Source of the DNA: Brachyhypopomus gauderio
Lineage: Eukaryota; Chordata; Actinopteri; Gymnotiformes; Hypopomidae
DNA length: 64,000 nucleotides
Direction of reading: 5' to 3'
NCBI RefSeq assembly: GCF_052324685.1
Contig: NC_135211.1
Span: 10,755,414-10,819,413, forward strand
The notes under the pieces: generated by a model
What the model saw: the letters and a program-made list of their open reading frames with translations, nothing else
The model's database searches: none
What the model was told of the DNA's origin: nothing
Position numbers and translations under genes: made by a program
Shown: piece by piece, positions 41,201 to 51,088 of the stretch
Position numbering within the stretch: the stretch's first letter is position 1
Layout: each line of letters starts with the position of its first letter

Positions 41201-44200
41201 ATCCAGGAAGCCTGAGCAAAATCCTGGTGAGGACTTTTACTTTCTGAACCTGGAATTGACACCTCTGGTTTTAACCACGTTTAGGTTGGTACTATTACAT
41301 TTACATTTAGGGCATTTAGCAGATGCTTTTATCCAGTGTAACTTACAAAGTGCGCACTAGTGATCACTAGGAGGCTGTACCCTAGTCCAGTGCCAGGGGA
41401 TCAGTTGGGGTTAAGTGTCTTACTCAAGGGCACTTCAGTCATGGCCTAGGCCCTAGGGCCTGGGAATCGAACCCACAACCCTCCAGTCACAAGATCAGTT
41501 CCCCAACCACCACTCAGCCAAGAACTTTATGACGACAGTTAATCCTCTCAAAGCATTTCATATTCATACTACACTAGGATAAACTATCACAGACTTTCCA
41601 TTTTTGCAGACTTGCATTCTCTTCCTGAGCGGTGTGTCAAGGCTTTTATACATGGTGTGCAGGAGCACACTAAGAGGTGGTGCCACCTAGTGGTTTACTA
41701 TTGCATGTGCAGGATATATGTTTACCTATAAAATTAAGGGGCTTACAGTGGCATTATTGTGTTGGCTTAATATTTACTCTGTATTTATTAATGCTCAAAG
41801 GAATTGGTTAAAATACCTACAGTGCTACTGTAATTATTTAAGTTAATAACTTTGAAGTGTGTTCGCTTCAAGAAGTGTTGGGAGTGTTGATAATTGTTGC
41901 TAGTATCTACACTGATGATAGATGGATCTGTAGTCCGAGTGCACAAAACCATATTGGGAATATCTCTGTTTACGTGGAAGTGAGAACCGTACCTCTCCTG
42001 CATAGCCAAGCGTAACAATTACATCAACGACTCGCTCGAGCTCCTGCTGCATCATGAGACTGACCTGAGACTGCTGTCCGCAGACTGACCTGAGACTGCT
42101 GTCCGCAGACTGACCTGAGACTGCTGTCCACAGAGAGATGCAGTGGGGAAGTAACATTGCAAAATATAGATTTTTATAATCGGTAACATAAATTTATCAT
42201 CACACCATCGAGTGCAGATTTGAGAATATGTCTAATATAATATAAATATAATAAAAATAAGTAATATAAAATATAAGTGCAAAATTATGGCAAATGTAAT
42301 TGTTTTATTTATTTCATTTGTAAATAATGTAAATGTAAATGTGCCATATTTTGTCAATTGTGATTTTTCACCATTTTAGGGCTTGAATTGTGGTACAAAT
42401 GGAGTGCCTTATTGTCTGGAGCAGCCCCTGTACCCGAGTGAGGGGCATAGTGTTTAGTGTTTGGTGCTCGTCATGCACATGTACAGAGATTTTAAATGAG
42501 GAAGTTGTGCATCCATAATGATCCATTAACTTTGACTAGAGGATCCTGCCACATTCATGTAAATTCCTGTATCGAACTGATGTAGAGTGTTAAAACACGT
42601 TCTGTACCTCAGCTGTAGAAATAACGCAGGATCAGTTGGAACTGGATGTGTTTGTTTTTCCCCATGAAGTGGAGAATAATGTGAGATATAATGTTTCTGC
42701 TTTAAAGTCAAACTAAGGTCAGATCATGGGTTTTTGTTTTGTTTAGTTTTGTTGATTAAGGTGTCTTCATGCTGCATTAAATATTTTAAAAAGCATTTTC
42801 ACCTAAACAAACAAAACAGCTGAAGTGCCTAGTCACACATACTGAGGGGTGATGTTTTTATTTTTTAGTGTTTGAGGTCTAAAGTATATCTGCTTCCTGG
42901 TGATTTGAAAGGTGTAACTGCATGTCACGCTTCTTCCAGAGAGAAGACATGGCTCCGTCAGCAAGCTCTCGTCCTCCGCCGCCTATTCCCTCCCTGGCTT
43001 CTCCTCCCGGGGGCGGAGTGGAGGTGGGGCTGCAGCCGGGCCCCTGGGGGCCTCTTCCGGCGGGAGCAACAGTGCCCCCTCAGCCAAAGAGAAGCTGCCT
43101 CACCGGAAGTCCCACTTCCCCTTGAAGATGCTTCACAATGACATGTGAGTACTGTGGGCTTGTGAGGAGCTGTGGGGGTGTGAGGAGCTGTGTCAGGAAC
43201 AGGGACGGCGAGACTCCCCAGAGTGCAGAAGTGCTCTCTGCGGGGGTGTCCGCTGGCTTTGCCCACCTCCGCACTGCCAGGCAGGTCGTCTGCCTTGGAT
43301 GAAAATGGATCGTATCTGCTATTAGGAAGAAGTTACTTACTAGCTCACATGTCCTGTTAAGCTGAATCACTTGAAGCATTTTGCTTTAAGGATTCCATTA
43401 AGATCCCTGAGGGATTGCTTGAGTGGTTCATTCAGCCGTTTTGTGTAAGCTTCTCCCAAGTGGCGCTGGTGGGACCTTCACCCTGCCAACTTTTGCCCAC
43501 ACCCGATTCAAACCTTCAGCCAATTACCGAGTGTGGCGGAGGCAGGGCAGTGCAGACTGGGCCCTCTGGTTCTGAGCAGCTCACAGCAGGATTGTGGCTG
43601 TAGCAGAACTGGGTCAGTCCAGCTTGAGTTGTACAGACGGACCCTGACGTTGGACACGACATCCTTTCTCTCAACGTTCTGCTTTGTTTAGTCTCACAGA
43701 GCCGTATGTACATGCACACACGCCTAAGCATGACCAATTGTCTCCGTCATTTCTTCCAACCCAGCTTGACCCCAGCCATCAAAGTGGAGAAGATCCATCT
43801 GAAGATGGACTACCCGTCCTCCAAACCTGCCCACGTACCTGCCTCGCCCGCATCGGCGTCCTCCATTACTGTGAGCTCCTCCCCCACAAAGCCAGGCCTT
43901 AACACCCCCTCAGTACCAAAGGCTCAGCTGCTGACGCTGGCTCACCTGCCCAACGGAAAGGGCCACCCGGCCTCCCTCGACAAGAAGCAGGACGGGGGCT
44001 CCAGCCTGAGCAGCAAGCGACTGTACAGGAGACCGCTGGGTGAGACCTGGGGCAGGAACCGGCCTTTTGTTTGGGGGGGGGGGGGGGGGGGGGGGTTCTT
44101 GTCTGACTGAGTGCCATGTTCTGGTTTCTTTCCTGTTAGAACGCGAGTTTAATCCTGATGTCCATTGTGGAGTTTTGGATATGGGAGCCCGTAAGCCATG

Positions 44201-47200
44201 CACAAGATCCTTAACATGCAAGGTGATACAACCAGCACACACACACACACACGCACACACACACACACGTCACATGCAAACAATTTACAAATCATTCTCA
44301 TGGATCGTCTGTTGCTTTCATGTTAAATGCTCAGAACTGCAGTACATGTTGGCTTCGTATTACTTTTATACCTCTACCACCGTCACAAACTGAACTCACC
44401 AGTTACGAGTAGCTCTTTAAAATCTTTGTTTCTGAAGTGTGCAGTGAGTAGCACAGTTGTAAAGTCTCTGTTGTGGACTGTGATTGAGGCAGACACGAGG
44501 CGCCAGTCTGTGGGGCCCATAGGTGCAGGGGTGTTGTGTACATGGCCGTGGGGGTTTTTCACTACATGGCCGTGAGGGGGAAATACTGATTGACTTGTCA
44601 GTTGCGTCTTCAACGCTTAGCTGGTACTGATCAGGGGCTACTGTATGATTTGAAGAGCTCCTCCACAGAGAGCTCCACCTCAGCAGAACCTGGCCTGATG
44701 CATACTGCGTTTGAAATGTGTCCTGCGGTGAATAAAACCCACACTGGTTGACCCCTGATGTACTGCGGTCATGCACTGCACTACGTCACTGTGATCACAG
44801 TGATCTGCATTGAATCAAGTGAACTGCAATGAATCGAGTTGTAAGAGCCTGTTTACCAGTCAGAGGTCAGACCTGCAGACACACCCAGAGCGTTCTGTGC
44901 ATTCCTAGCAGCATGTTGGAAAGATGTGCTTTGACGTTCTTGACATTCACTACTCATTGGCACATTATTACATTTGCACATTCTGTGTTATGCTTGTGCA
45001 GCGTTGTGTTGTGATTCATTTGATGGTTTGTGAAATATAACAACATCCTGCAGAAGCTCACTGGCTCTCTGCCTCCACAGACACATTCCTTAAGTCAGAG
45101 GAGGGCGGTGCCTGGGCGGAGCTTCGACGCCCTGCTGGCGGAGCACAGGGGTCGCACGCGCGATAGGGAGCTGCAGCACAGGGCTGAGCCCTCCCTGCAG
45201 GCCCCGCCTCTCAGGGACTTGCCGCCGCCCTCTTCCCGCCTCCTGCCCCATGGCAACAGCGTTGCCGCAGACTCCCCCAAGCCTTCCGCTCTCAGCAAAC
45301 CCAAACCTCACAATCACAGTCTTCCACGGTGAGTTGCCCCGCCCTCGCCGTCCCGATCAAAAGCCGCAGGTAATTTGAAGCTATACGTTTGTAATGTCTC
45401 CTGAGATGCGGTAGACTGATGGCTGGACCGCCCTGTTTCTGCCCCAGGGTGAACAGTAGCAGCTACGGTGGGCTGGGTGACCCGGCTGTGGCACACGAGC
45501 TGAGCCAGCACCCTCACACCGCCCCCACGCCTGACGGGGTGGGCCACCCGTCCAGCGATGAGGGCGAGCCCGAGGACAGAGAGGACCCTGTGGAGAAACT
45601 GGACTGCCACTACTCAGGCCATCACCCGCGACCCACTGCAGTAAGGAAAATGGAAATCCCCAGTCTGGCTCCCAGCATGCAGTGGTAGTTTGTGATTGGC
45701 TATGCTGATTGCCTTGCGTGTCGATGATGATGAGGATGAACGCTTTTCCTTCCACCAGTACTGCACTTTCGGGAGCCTGCAGCTCAGCAGGAGCTGGTTC
45801 GCGTTTGACCGCCGCTGGAATCGTGTACGCTGCGCGCTGGCGGCCATGATGGACAAACACGTCAACTCGCTGATGTGGAAGTGAGTCTTCATCATCCTCC
45901 TCATCCTCTTTCTGCACACTAAGGTCCTCGGGAGTCATCCATCATGGGCCAAAACTGAGCAGGGCAGCGTCTGAGTGTCTGTCCTGCCGTCAGCTCGTCC
46001 ACGTTTAGATTTTTTAAAGATTATTGTGCATAATTATCAGATAATATCTAGTACATTTGATTTGAAGTAATATCGATGAATGAATACTATTTTTGAAAAT
46101 AATAAAGAATAAATAAAATATGAGTGATGAATGAATAAATCACTGTACTTTAACTTTATCCACAAAAGCATGCAGTCTTTCTCATCCTGCGTGTGATTTT
46201 AATCCTGTAGGAAAATCCCTCTGGTACAGGAAAATTCGTCCTCGTCAGCGGTCCCATTATCTCAACGGTCAAGCGCAAACTCGCTCTCTTCTTCCTTCTC
46301 TTCTGGCTTCCTTAGCCCCTCCCCTCCACTGCCCTATGGCCAATCGTACGAGAGCAAGCCTGTGCTGTCATACGGGACCACACTGAACGCCCGGGCAACG
46401 CCCCAGAGGGCGGGAGAGCAGCCGGCCTACGGCGGCAGCAGCAACTCATCCAGACAAGTGTCCTCATCATCACCCCAGATGCCTTCGGCCCACTCCTCCT
46501 CACTGCCCTCCGCACAGGGCTCCAGCAAGCCCAACAAGTCCCGCTCTGGAACCAAGTCCTTCCGGGTCAGAGAACCCTCGCCGGCGAGCTCAAACAGCGG
46601 CGCGGTGAGCGTGAGCGGCAGCGCGGGGGCCACCGCGCTCGGCTCAGGAAAGAAACGCAAGAACAGCTCTCAGCTGATGCCACACGGCACCTACAACACT
46701 GAGCCTTCCTCCTCCTCCTCCTCTTCCTCCTTCAGGAAGAACTGCGCAGTGAACTCGGGCACCTCAGGGAGCAGTGGCGGCTTCCACTCCTCGCTCTCCT
46801 CCGCCACTCCCTCACCGGCTCCGCCCACCTCTGCCTTTTCCACCTCCTCCTCGCCCCACGCCGCCAGCCTCCCCCTGGGCCGCCCCGGCTCTCTGAGCCT
46901 CCGGCAGGACGTGTCGTCCCGCGCGCTGGCCCCGTCCGGCCCTGCCGAGCCCATCAAGCGCATGAGCGTGGTGATGAACAGCAGCGACTCCACGCTGTCG
47001 CTCGGCCCGTTCGTGCACCAGGGCAGCGAGCACCACGGCCGCGCCGACGGCCCCCGCCTGGACAGCAAGAGGAGGAGGAGCTCGCCCGCCACCAGCAGCT
47101 CAGCCGGGGCAGGCACCTGCACAGGTAGCGCCACACACGTCACACAGGACTTCACCAGGGCTCAAAGCACACGGACACTCACTGCAGGAAGATGGGGTAC

Positions 47201-48036
47201 CTGTTAGCATGAATTTGGTGTAAGGTTTGCACCAGCCGACTGGCTCATGCTAGCACTCCCCATTATTAGCTTCATCAACATGACTATAATCTTTTCAGCA
47301 AACATTTCTGTTTTTTTTGTTTTGTTTTTTTTTTAAGGGTGAATGAACACACAGCACAAAGCTCTCTCGAGAGTAGTTTTCTTAAAGCTGAAGTGGTTGC
47401 CCTGATTAGAGCTGTTATGGTATATTTAACAAACTCCGTCGATTTGTTTGGGAGCAGAGTCTGAATTTGGTTTTACGGCACGTTGTGACTGCTCACAAAA
47501 AACATTGTCACTCCCCGGTTATAAATGACACACACTTCAGCCTCTTCTGGTTGGATTGGCTTTGCTCTGTGGCGCCTGTGTCTGGACTCCTTTGATTGGT
47601 TGCTGGCCTGTGTTGTGTGTGAGCCCAGTGATGAGGTCATCTCTGGCTTTGACAGCATCGACGGTAGGCGGGGGAGGGGTGCTGCCCCCAGGCAGACCCA
47701 AAATGGCCAAGTCTCCAGCCATCAACAACATCCATGGCAGACACACGCGACCGATGCCAGGACCACCGGGCCTTCCCAACAGTTCGCTAATACATCAGGT
47801 GCGTCTCTGATTGCTGATCTGTCTGTACACATCACTTTTGTGTCTCTGCTAAGGTGCCTATACCCTGCAGCCCAACAATATCCAGGCCATAGTAGTTCTG
47901 TGGTCAGACACTAGCAAGAGAGAAAAGGCCATTAGATTGCAAACACCCTACATGTTGATGTGTGATTCAGCAATAATGCAGGATTTGAACCACCGATCTG
48001 TTTTGCTCCCTGTTGCAGCCGAAGGCACGCCCCTGA
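26551..48036 (+). CDS. atxn7: ataxin-7, SAGA subunit, complete
   Basis: Twelve coding exons (26551-26749, 26917-26985, 32901-33005, 42940-43144, 43765-44039, 44140-44222, 45081-45328, 45448-45640, 45759-45880, 46211-47124, 47692-47798, 48019-48036) sum to 2538 nt: 845 residues plus TGA, with every phase closing. ATXN7 anchors the deubiquitinase module (USP22, ATXN7L3, ENY2) to the SAGA co-activator in the nucleus. Residues 1-13 ([13 protein letters not shown]) match the family start. Next is [19 protein letters not shown] zinc finger has Cys108, Cys111, His123 and His128 (Cys-x2-Cys-x11-His-x4-His). VKVEKIH begins exon 6. The SCA7 domain (about 285-345) carries HCGV...[12 protein letters not shown] and [27 protein letters not shown] and WNRVRCAL follow, then a Ser-rich tail with KKRKNSS and [10 protein letters not shown]. 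It ends HQPKARP. The human-type polyglutamine tract is absent. Confidence 0.96.
26917..26985 (+). CDS. atxn7: atxn7 exon, [11 protein letters not shown]
   Basis: 69 bp between CCCCTGTAG and GACG|GTGAGT. Encodes [18 protein letters not shown], phase 1 at both ends. Confidence 0.93.
30183..30225. repeat. (CT)n microsatellite
   Basis: Pure CT run preceded by a longer pyrimidine-rich stretch from about 30020. Confidence 0.93.
31063..31210. repeat. (GT)n microsatellite with CG interruptions
   Basis: About 150 bp of GT with periodic GCGC. Alternating purine-pyrimidine sequence of this kind can adopt Z-DNA. Confidence 0.95.
32440..32485. repeat. (GT)n microsatellite
   Basis: Pure GT run followed by a short GA run. 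Confidence 0.95.
32835..32889 (+). repeat. GT/GC repeat against the zinc-finger exon acceptor
   Basis: Consists of TGTGTGTGCGCG units and is followed by only TTTCCCCACAG before the exon, so the UG-rich tract takes the place of a long pyrimidine tract. Confidence 0.92.
32901..33005 (+). CDS. atxn7: atxn7 zinc-finger exon
   Basis: Encodes [20 protein letters not shown], then [14 protein letters not shown]. It supplies Cys108, Cys111 and His123 of the zinc finger; His128 is in the next exon. Donor TATG|GTAAGC. Confidence 0.96.
33011..33175. repeat. 26-bp tandem repeat just after a donor
   Basis: About six copies of CACCTACACCCCTATACACT plus CCTCAC, starting 6 bp after the donor of the zinc-finger exon. 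Confidence 0.92.
35242..35283. repeat. (GT)n microsatellite
   Basis: Pure GT run followed by TCTG repeats. Confidence 0.93.
35951..36250 (+). mobile_element. tRNA-derived SINE
   Basis: tRNA-like head with an A-box-like TGGCCTGGCGGTTAGGGAAC and a B box GGGTTCGATTCCC, then a core GAGGTGCCCTTGAGCAAGGC. The tail contains AAAATCACAATTGACAAAAT. RNA polymerase III would start at the head. A second + copy is at 60676-60935 and a diverged reverse copy is at 41295-41521. Confidence 0.85.
36521..37185. mobile_element. hAT non-autonomous element (665 bp)
   Basis: Ends CAGGGATGGGC and GCCCATCCCTG are inverted repeats, flanked by perfect 8-bp duplications CCGTAGAA (36513-36520 and 37186-37193). No intact transposase frame. 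An internal GC-rich block at about 36805-36915 (GTTTATACTTTCGCAAG ... GTTTATACTTTCCGCG) may be a nested insert. Confidence 0.93.
37551..38430. mobile_element. possible hAT-like element
   Basis: Left end TAGGGTGGGCATAGATTTTT and right end ending near ATCGCCCGATAAG show weak inverted similarity in AT-rich flanks (TTATATAT-like on both sides). Limits and class are uncertain. Confidence 0.4.
39205..39390 (-). repeat. interspersed fish repeat, reverse copy
   Basis: Complement of the family at 7461 and 16333: begins ATTTTATTTATATAGTGCTT and includes GTGACAAGGAAAAACTCCCT. Further diverged LINE-like sequence continues toward 39930. Confidence 0.7.
39985..40125 (-). repeat. L2-type LINE 3' tail
   Basis: CATTTACATTTACGGCATTT followed by AGACGCTCTTATCCAGAGCG and more sequence similar to 55747-55890. 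This is the complement of an L2-clade 3' end. Confidence 0.7.
41091..41267. mobile_element. foldback hAT MITE (177 bp)
   Basis: Very long inverted repeats: the left arm CAGAGGTGTCAATTCCAGGT, continuing for about 57 bp, is repeated as its complement at the right end. Perfect 8-bp duplications GTTTTAAC flank it (41083-41090 and 41268-41275). Transcribed RNA would form a long hairpin. Confidence 0.95.
41295..41521 (-). mobile_element. tRNA-derived SINE with L2-type tail
   Basis: On the minus strand the head has GGGTTCGATTCCCAGG (B box) and the core AAGTGCCCTTGAGTAAGACA. Unlike the copy at 35951, it ends with the L2-type tail CTGCTAAATGCCCTAAATG, TGTAAATG. Confidence 0.8.
42058..42132. repeat. 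25-bp tandem repeat, 3 copies
   Basis: CTGACCTGAGACTGCTGTCC plus GCAGA, three copies; the last is altered. Confidence 0.88.
42290..42373 (-). repeat. SINE 3'-tail fragment
   Basis: GCCATATTTTGTCAATTGTG is the complement of the tail of the SINE at 35951. Only the 3' end is present, as expected of 5'-truncated insertion. Confidence 0.7.
42940..43144 (+). CDS. atxn7: atxn7 exon, RRH and Ser-rich linker
   Basis: Acceptor TTCTTCCAG. Begins [13 protein letters not shown], completing the zinc finger with His128, then a Gly/Ser-rich linker and [14 protein letters not shown]. Donor AT|GTGAGT. Confidence 0.9.
43765..44039 (+). CDS. atxn7: atxn7 exon, VKVEKIH region
   Basis: Acceptor TTCCAACCCAG. Encodes [20 protein letters not shown], then [15 protein letters not shown] and [11 protein letters not shown]. 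Donor CTGG|GTGAGA. Confidence 0.94.
44073..44095 (+). repeat. G23 homopolymer
   Basis: Twenty-three consecutive G, 34 bp into the 100-bp intron after the VKVEKIH exon. Length is error-prone in assemblies. Confidence 0.9.
44140..44222 (+). CDS. atxn7: atxn7 exon, SCA7 domain part 1
   Basis: Encodes [20 protein letters not shown], then CTRSLTCK, the first part of the SCA7 zinc-binding domain. Phase 0 at the donor AAG|GTGATA. Confidence 0.96.
44234..44268 (+). repeat. (CA)n repeat after the SCA7-domain donor
   Basis: CA run that starts 12 nt after the donor GTGATACAACCAG. Confidence 0.95.
45081..45328 (+). CDS. atxn7: atxn7 exon, SCA7 domain part 2
   Basis: Encodes [20 protein letters not shown], then [13 protein letters not shown] and a Pro-rich stretch. 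The His of THS continues the Cys-x5-Cys-x2-His zinc ligand set of the previous exon. Confidence 0.95.
45448..45640 (+). CDS. atxn7: atxn7 exon, [10 protein letters not shown]
   Basis: Encodes [20 protein letters not shown], then [10 protein letters not shown]; acceptor GCCCCAG, donor GTAAGG. Confidence 0.95.
45759..45880 (+). CDS. atxn7: atxn7 exon, CTFGS and WNRVRCAL
   Basis: Encodes [20 protein letters not shown], then [20 protein letters not shown]. Donor GAA|GTGAGT. Confidence 0.95.
46211..47124 (+). CDS. atxn7: atxn7 large Ser-rich exon
   Basis: 914 bp. Starts [13 protein letters not shown] (with the split Lys), includes [26 protein letters not shown] (basic, possible nuclear signal), [26 protein letters not shown] and [12 protein letters not shown]. 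It is the GC-rich, low-complexity C-terminal region of ataxin-7. Donor ACAG|GTAGCG. Confidence 0.95.
47692..47798 (+). CDS. atxn7: atxn7 exon, [10 protein letters not shown]
   Basis: Encodes [20 protein letters not shown] and LPNSSLIHQ. The acceptor chosen, GCCCCCAG, gives the shortest product. Two more AG acceptors upstream (exon starts 47656 and 47668) keep the same frame and would add 12 or 8 residues. Donor CAG|GTGCGT. Confidence 0.85.
48019..48036 (+). CDS. atxn7: atxn7 last coding exon, PKARP stop
   Basis: Acceptor CCCTGTTGCAG, then five codons PKARP and TGA. This matches the conserved ataxin-7 C-terminus. Confidence 0.92.
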   Translation, partial: PKARP

Positions 48037-48479
48037 CACAGGTGGGCCGGCTCTGGGGGTGTGGAGCGGCGTCCCGGAGGTCCGCGGGCCCTCTCAGCAC
48101 CCGCCACGCCGCACAGCACCAGGCCGCCATCTCCTTCTCCTCTGACTCTCATCTTCCCACAATCCTCAGGGCGGAGAGTGCACTGGGAGACTCGGTGACG
48201 GCTGGCTGCTCCACCCACAGGGGTGCAGAGGGCCGGTGGATGCATGCAGCACTCCTAGTGGTAGGCCCCACTCCACAAGGTGGAGGTGTTGGATGGAGCT
48301 GCTGGAGGGGGATTATGTAGAGGTACTTATAAGGGCTGGTATGGGCAGCCCACAGAAATAATACATTGAGGCATTGGAGGAACTTAATGGGTGATGTAAG
48401 CAAACAGAATTTCTGCTGATTTCTTCCGCATGTGTGGGGTGTGTGCGCACGTGAACGTGCGTTTCAGTTTGCGTGTGTG

Positions 48480-48482
48480 TGC

Positions 48483-48552
<70 letters not shown>

Positions 48553-48562
48553 ATGTATGTAT
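48480..48562. repeat. (GT)n-(GTAT)n microsatellite
   Basis: GT run to 48535, then about seven GTAT units. Confidence 0.95.
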
Positions 48563-48964
48563 GGGTCTGGTTGGGTGATATTCGAATACTGGAAATGGAA
48601 TTCTATGCCACCTGAACTCCTACGTGCTTGTAGAGGGGGGAAAATGACCAGGAGTGTGTGTAAAAACACACCATGTCTAGCTGTACATGTTTTAATTATT
48701 TATTTCCTAATGGGTGGAATTAAAACACAATCCAGAGAGACTGAGGAACTGCTCAGTAGAATAACCTAAATCCCACATATAATGGAGTATGGAAGTCTTA
48801 ATGATTCTTAAGAAAACATTTTTTTTTTATGCAGATCAAGTAGCAGATCTCTGGAGCATAGAGAACATCTCCGCAGTTGTGCTTCTACCAGCAAAATTGT
48901 AGTGGTTTAGCCCCAACTCAAGTCATTTCTCCTGGACTGTGGAACGCTGCTGTGCTGGCCACCC

Positions 48965-49560
48965 ATTCACCCTCACCCTAACCTTCACCCTCACCCTAAC
49001 CTTCTCCCTCTCCCTAACCTTCACCCTCACCCTAACCTTCTCCCTCGCCCTAACCTTCTCCCTCACTCCTTCACCCTCACCCTAACCTTCACCCTCACCC
49101 TAACCTTCTCCCTCACTCCTTCACCCTCACTCCTTCACCCTCACCCTAACCTTCACCCTCACCCTAACCTTCACCCTCGCCCTAACCTTCACCCTCGCCC
49201 TAACCTTCACCCTCGCCCTAACCTTCACCCTCGCCCTAACCTTCACCCTCGCCCTAACCTTCTCCCTCGCCCTAACCTTCTCCCTCACTCCTTCGCCCTA
49301 ACCATAACACTTCACCCTCTCCCTAACCTTCACCCTCTCCCTAACCTTCACCCTCTCCCTAACCTTCACCCTCTCCCTAACCTTCACCCTCTCCCTAACC
49401 TTCACCCTCTCCCTAACCTTCACCCTCGCCCTAACCTTCACCCTCGCCCTAACCTTTTCCCTCGCCCTAACCTTTTCCCTCGCCCTAACCTTCACCCTCT
49501 CCCTCACTCCTTCGCCCTCACCCTAACCTTCATCCTCACCCGTTCACCCTAACTATAACC
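48965..49560. repeat. CCCTAA-containing 18-bp minisatellite
   Basis: About 30 variants of ACCCTAACCTTCACCCTC, some with TCTCCCTC or GCCCTAAC. Each unit contains the vertebrate telomere hexamer CCCTAA, but no uninterrupted hexamer array exists. Confidence 0.9.
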
Positions 49561-51034
49561 CTTGCCAATTCTAGGCCATACTTAATTTCTTTCAAGCAAA
49601 CTTCGTTATCTTCCTGATGACTTTTCACACTTTTTAAATCAGTCTTGATAAAACAGTTTTGCTCCGATGGTAATGTTTGCCTTGGAAAAGACCATTGTTA
49701 GTCTTACAACATTCAGCAGCTTTGAATGTCAGTCTTTGCTGATAGCCTGTGTCAAGCATCCTATCAATTTCTATAAATACTTTAGAAAATAATTATGGAG
49801 GTTAGGGGAAAGTGTCAGATCCCCAGCTGCAGGAGTTGCAGCATTTGCGACAAAGCAACACCAGACGCTCGGGTCAGACCCACACTAACGTGGGGATCTA
49901 TAGACCTGCATATGCCACACCTTTGTTTAGTAATGCGAAGTTCCTTCCTACAGGAGTTGAGCTGCTGATTCAGTAGTTATTGATGGAGGCTTCAAAGACC
50001 TGGGCATGTCTGCGAATGCGCGCGTTCAAACACACACACAAGCATCTCATGTAAATTGAGCAGATTGCACCCTGCTTGCGTTCATTGACTGTTAAGATCA
50101 CTATTAGTAGTGTCTTTACAGTGGGTCACAGTGCATATTGTCGGTGACAACAGAGAACTGCACAACACGAGACACAGTACTGTGAGAAATGCCACAAACT
50201 CATAGCTAGCTCATTGATTTTAGCCAAACATGTCATGCGCTGATTAAGGTATTCAGAAGCAATCTCTGCTGTCTTGTATTGAATAACCACTATTCTTTCT
50301 ATGGCCACTCATAATGGCTGATCCTGTCGGCGGCATGTGCTTTAACTCAGCTGATAGTTTTAACGGGATTTTACCCCCACACCCCCCTGCACTTACTCAC
50401 CATGACCTGGCAATAGAGCCTCTGGCATTTGGGGGGGAGAGGACAGGGCAGCTTTGGGAGGGGGGGTGTTTTAACCAGTGCAGTTGCCGAGGAGATGTGA
50501 GCTTCAGTTCACCTTTCCAACTCCAGTAACGTCCAAACTCCACAGATGTCAGACAGCGATTGTTGCTGAGAGGCGAGAACATTTTTTTCTATCTTTGGCT
50601 TTTTTCTATCAAAGAATCTTGGTCAACCCTATTTCAGAGTACATATTTTGTTAAAAGAATTGTACATATTAAGATGTATTTTTGCACAGGCGTTTTCTTA
50701 CACATGATTTTTGGTACAATTGAGATTCTTGTTATTTATTTAGTGAATGGATCAACTTTTAAGATTATTTGAAGTGGTTCACTGCCAAGCCCATAATGCA
50801 ATACACCTCTTCCTAGCAAAATGGAGCTTTTATTTAATCCATACGAAGGAATGTGGCCACCATAGTGAAGAGTTGTATGAGATGCAGATGTAATTATTAA
50901 TGATCATTTTTAAATATGTTGCCCCACCCCCCAATCAATTATGATCAGAAAGTATGCTCAAGATGTCATGTGACACGAGATTTAGTCTGTTTTGCATATT
51001 TCAGTGAAGCAAAAATATTATTTACATATGCCTG

Positions 51035-51088
51035 TAAGGTAGCCCAGTTGCCTATAAGGTAGCCCAGTTGCCTGTAAGGTAGCCCAGT
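51035..51088. repeat. 20-bp tandem repeat, ~3 copies
   Basis: GCCTGTAAGGTAGCCCAGTT repeated with small changes. Confidence 0.88.

Larger units (their letters stand above)
33176..42939. other. atxn7 intron, 9.9 kb
   Basis: The largest intron. It carries a GT run (35242-35283), a SINE (35951-36250), a hAT element (36521-37185), a probable hAT-like element (37551-38430), LINE-related tails (39205-39390, 39985-40125), a foldback MITE (41091-41267), a reverse SINE (41295-41521) and a SINE tail (42290-42373). No extra exon was found. Confidence 0.6.

Noticed and set aside
47525..47914. 129-codon frame over atxn7 exon 12 as a separate gene
   Set aside because: The conserved ataxin-7 frame is a different one, and this frame has no family similarity.
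48965..49560. A true telomere or chromosome end
   Set aside because: The hexamer is never in an uninterrupted array, and gene and mobile-element sequence continues on both sides.
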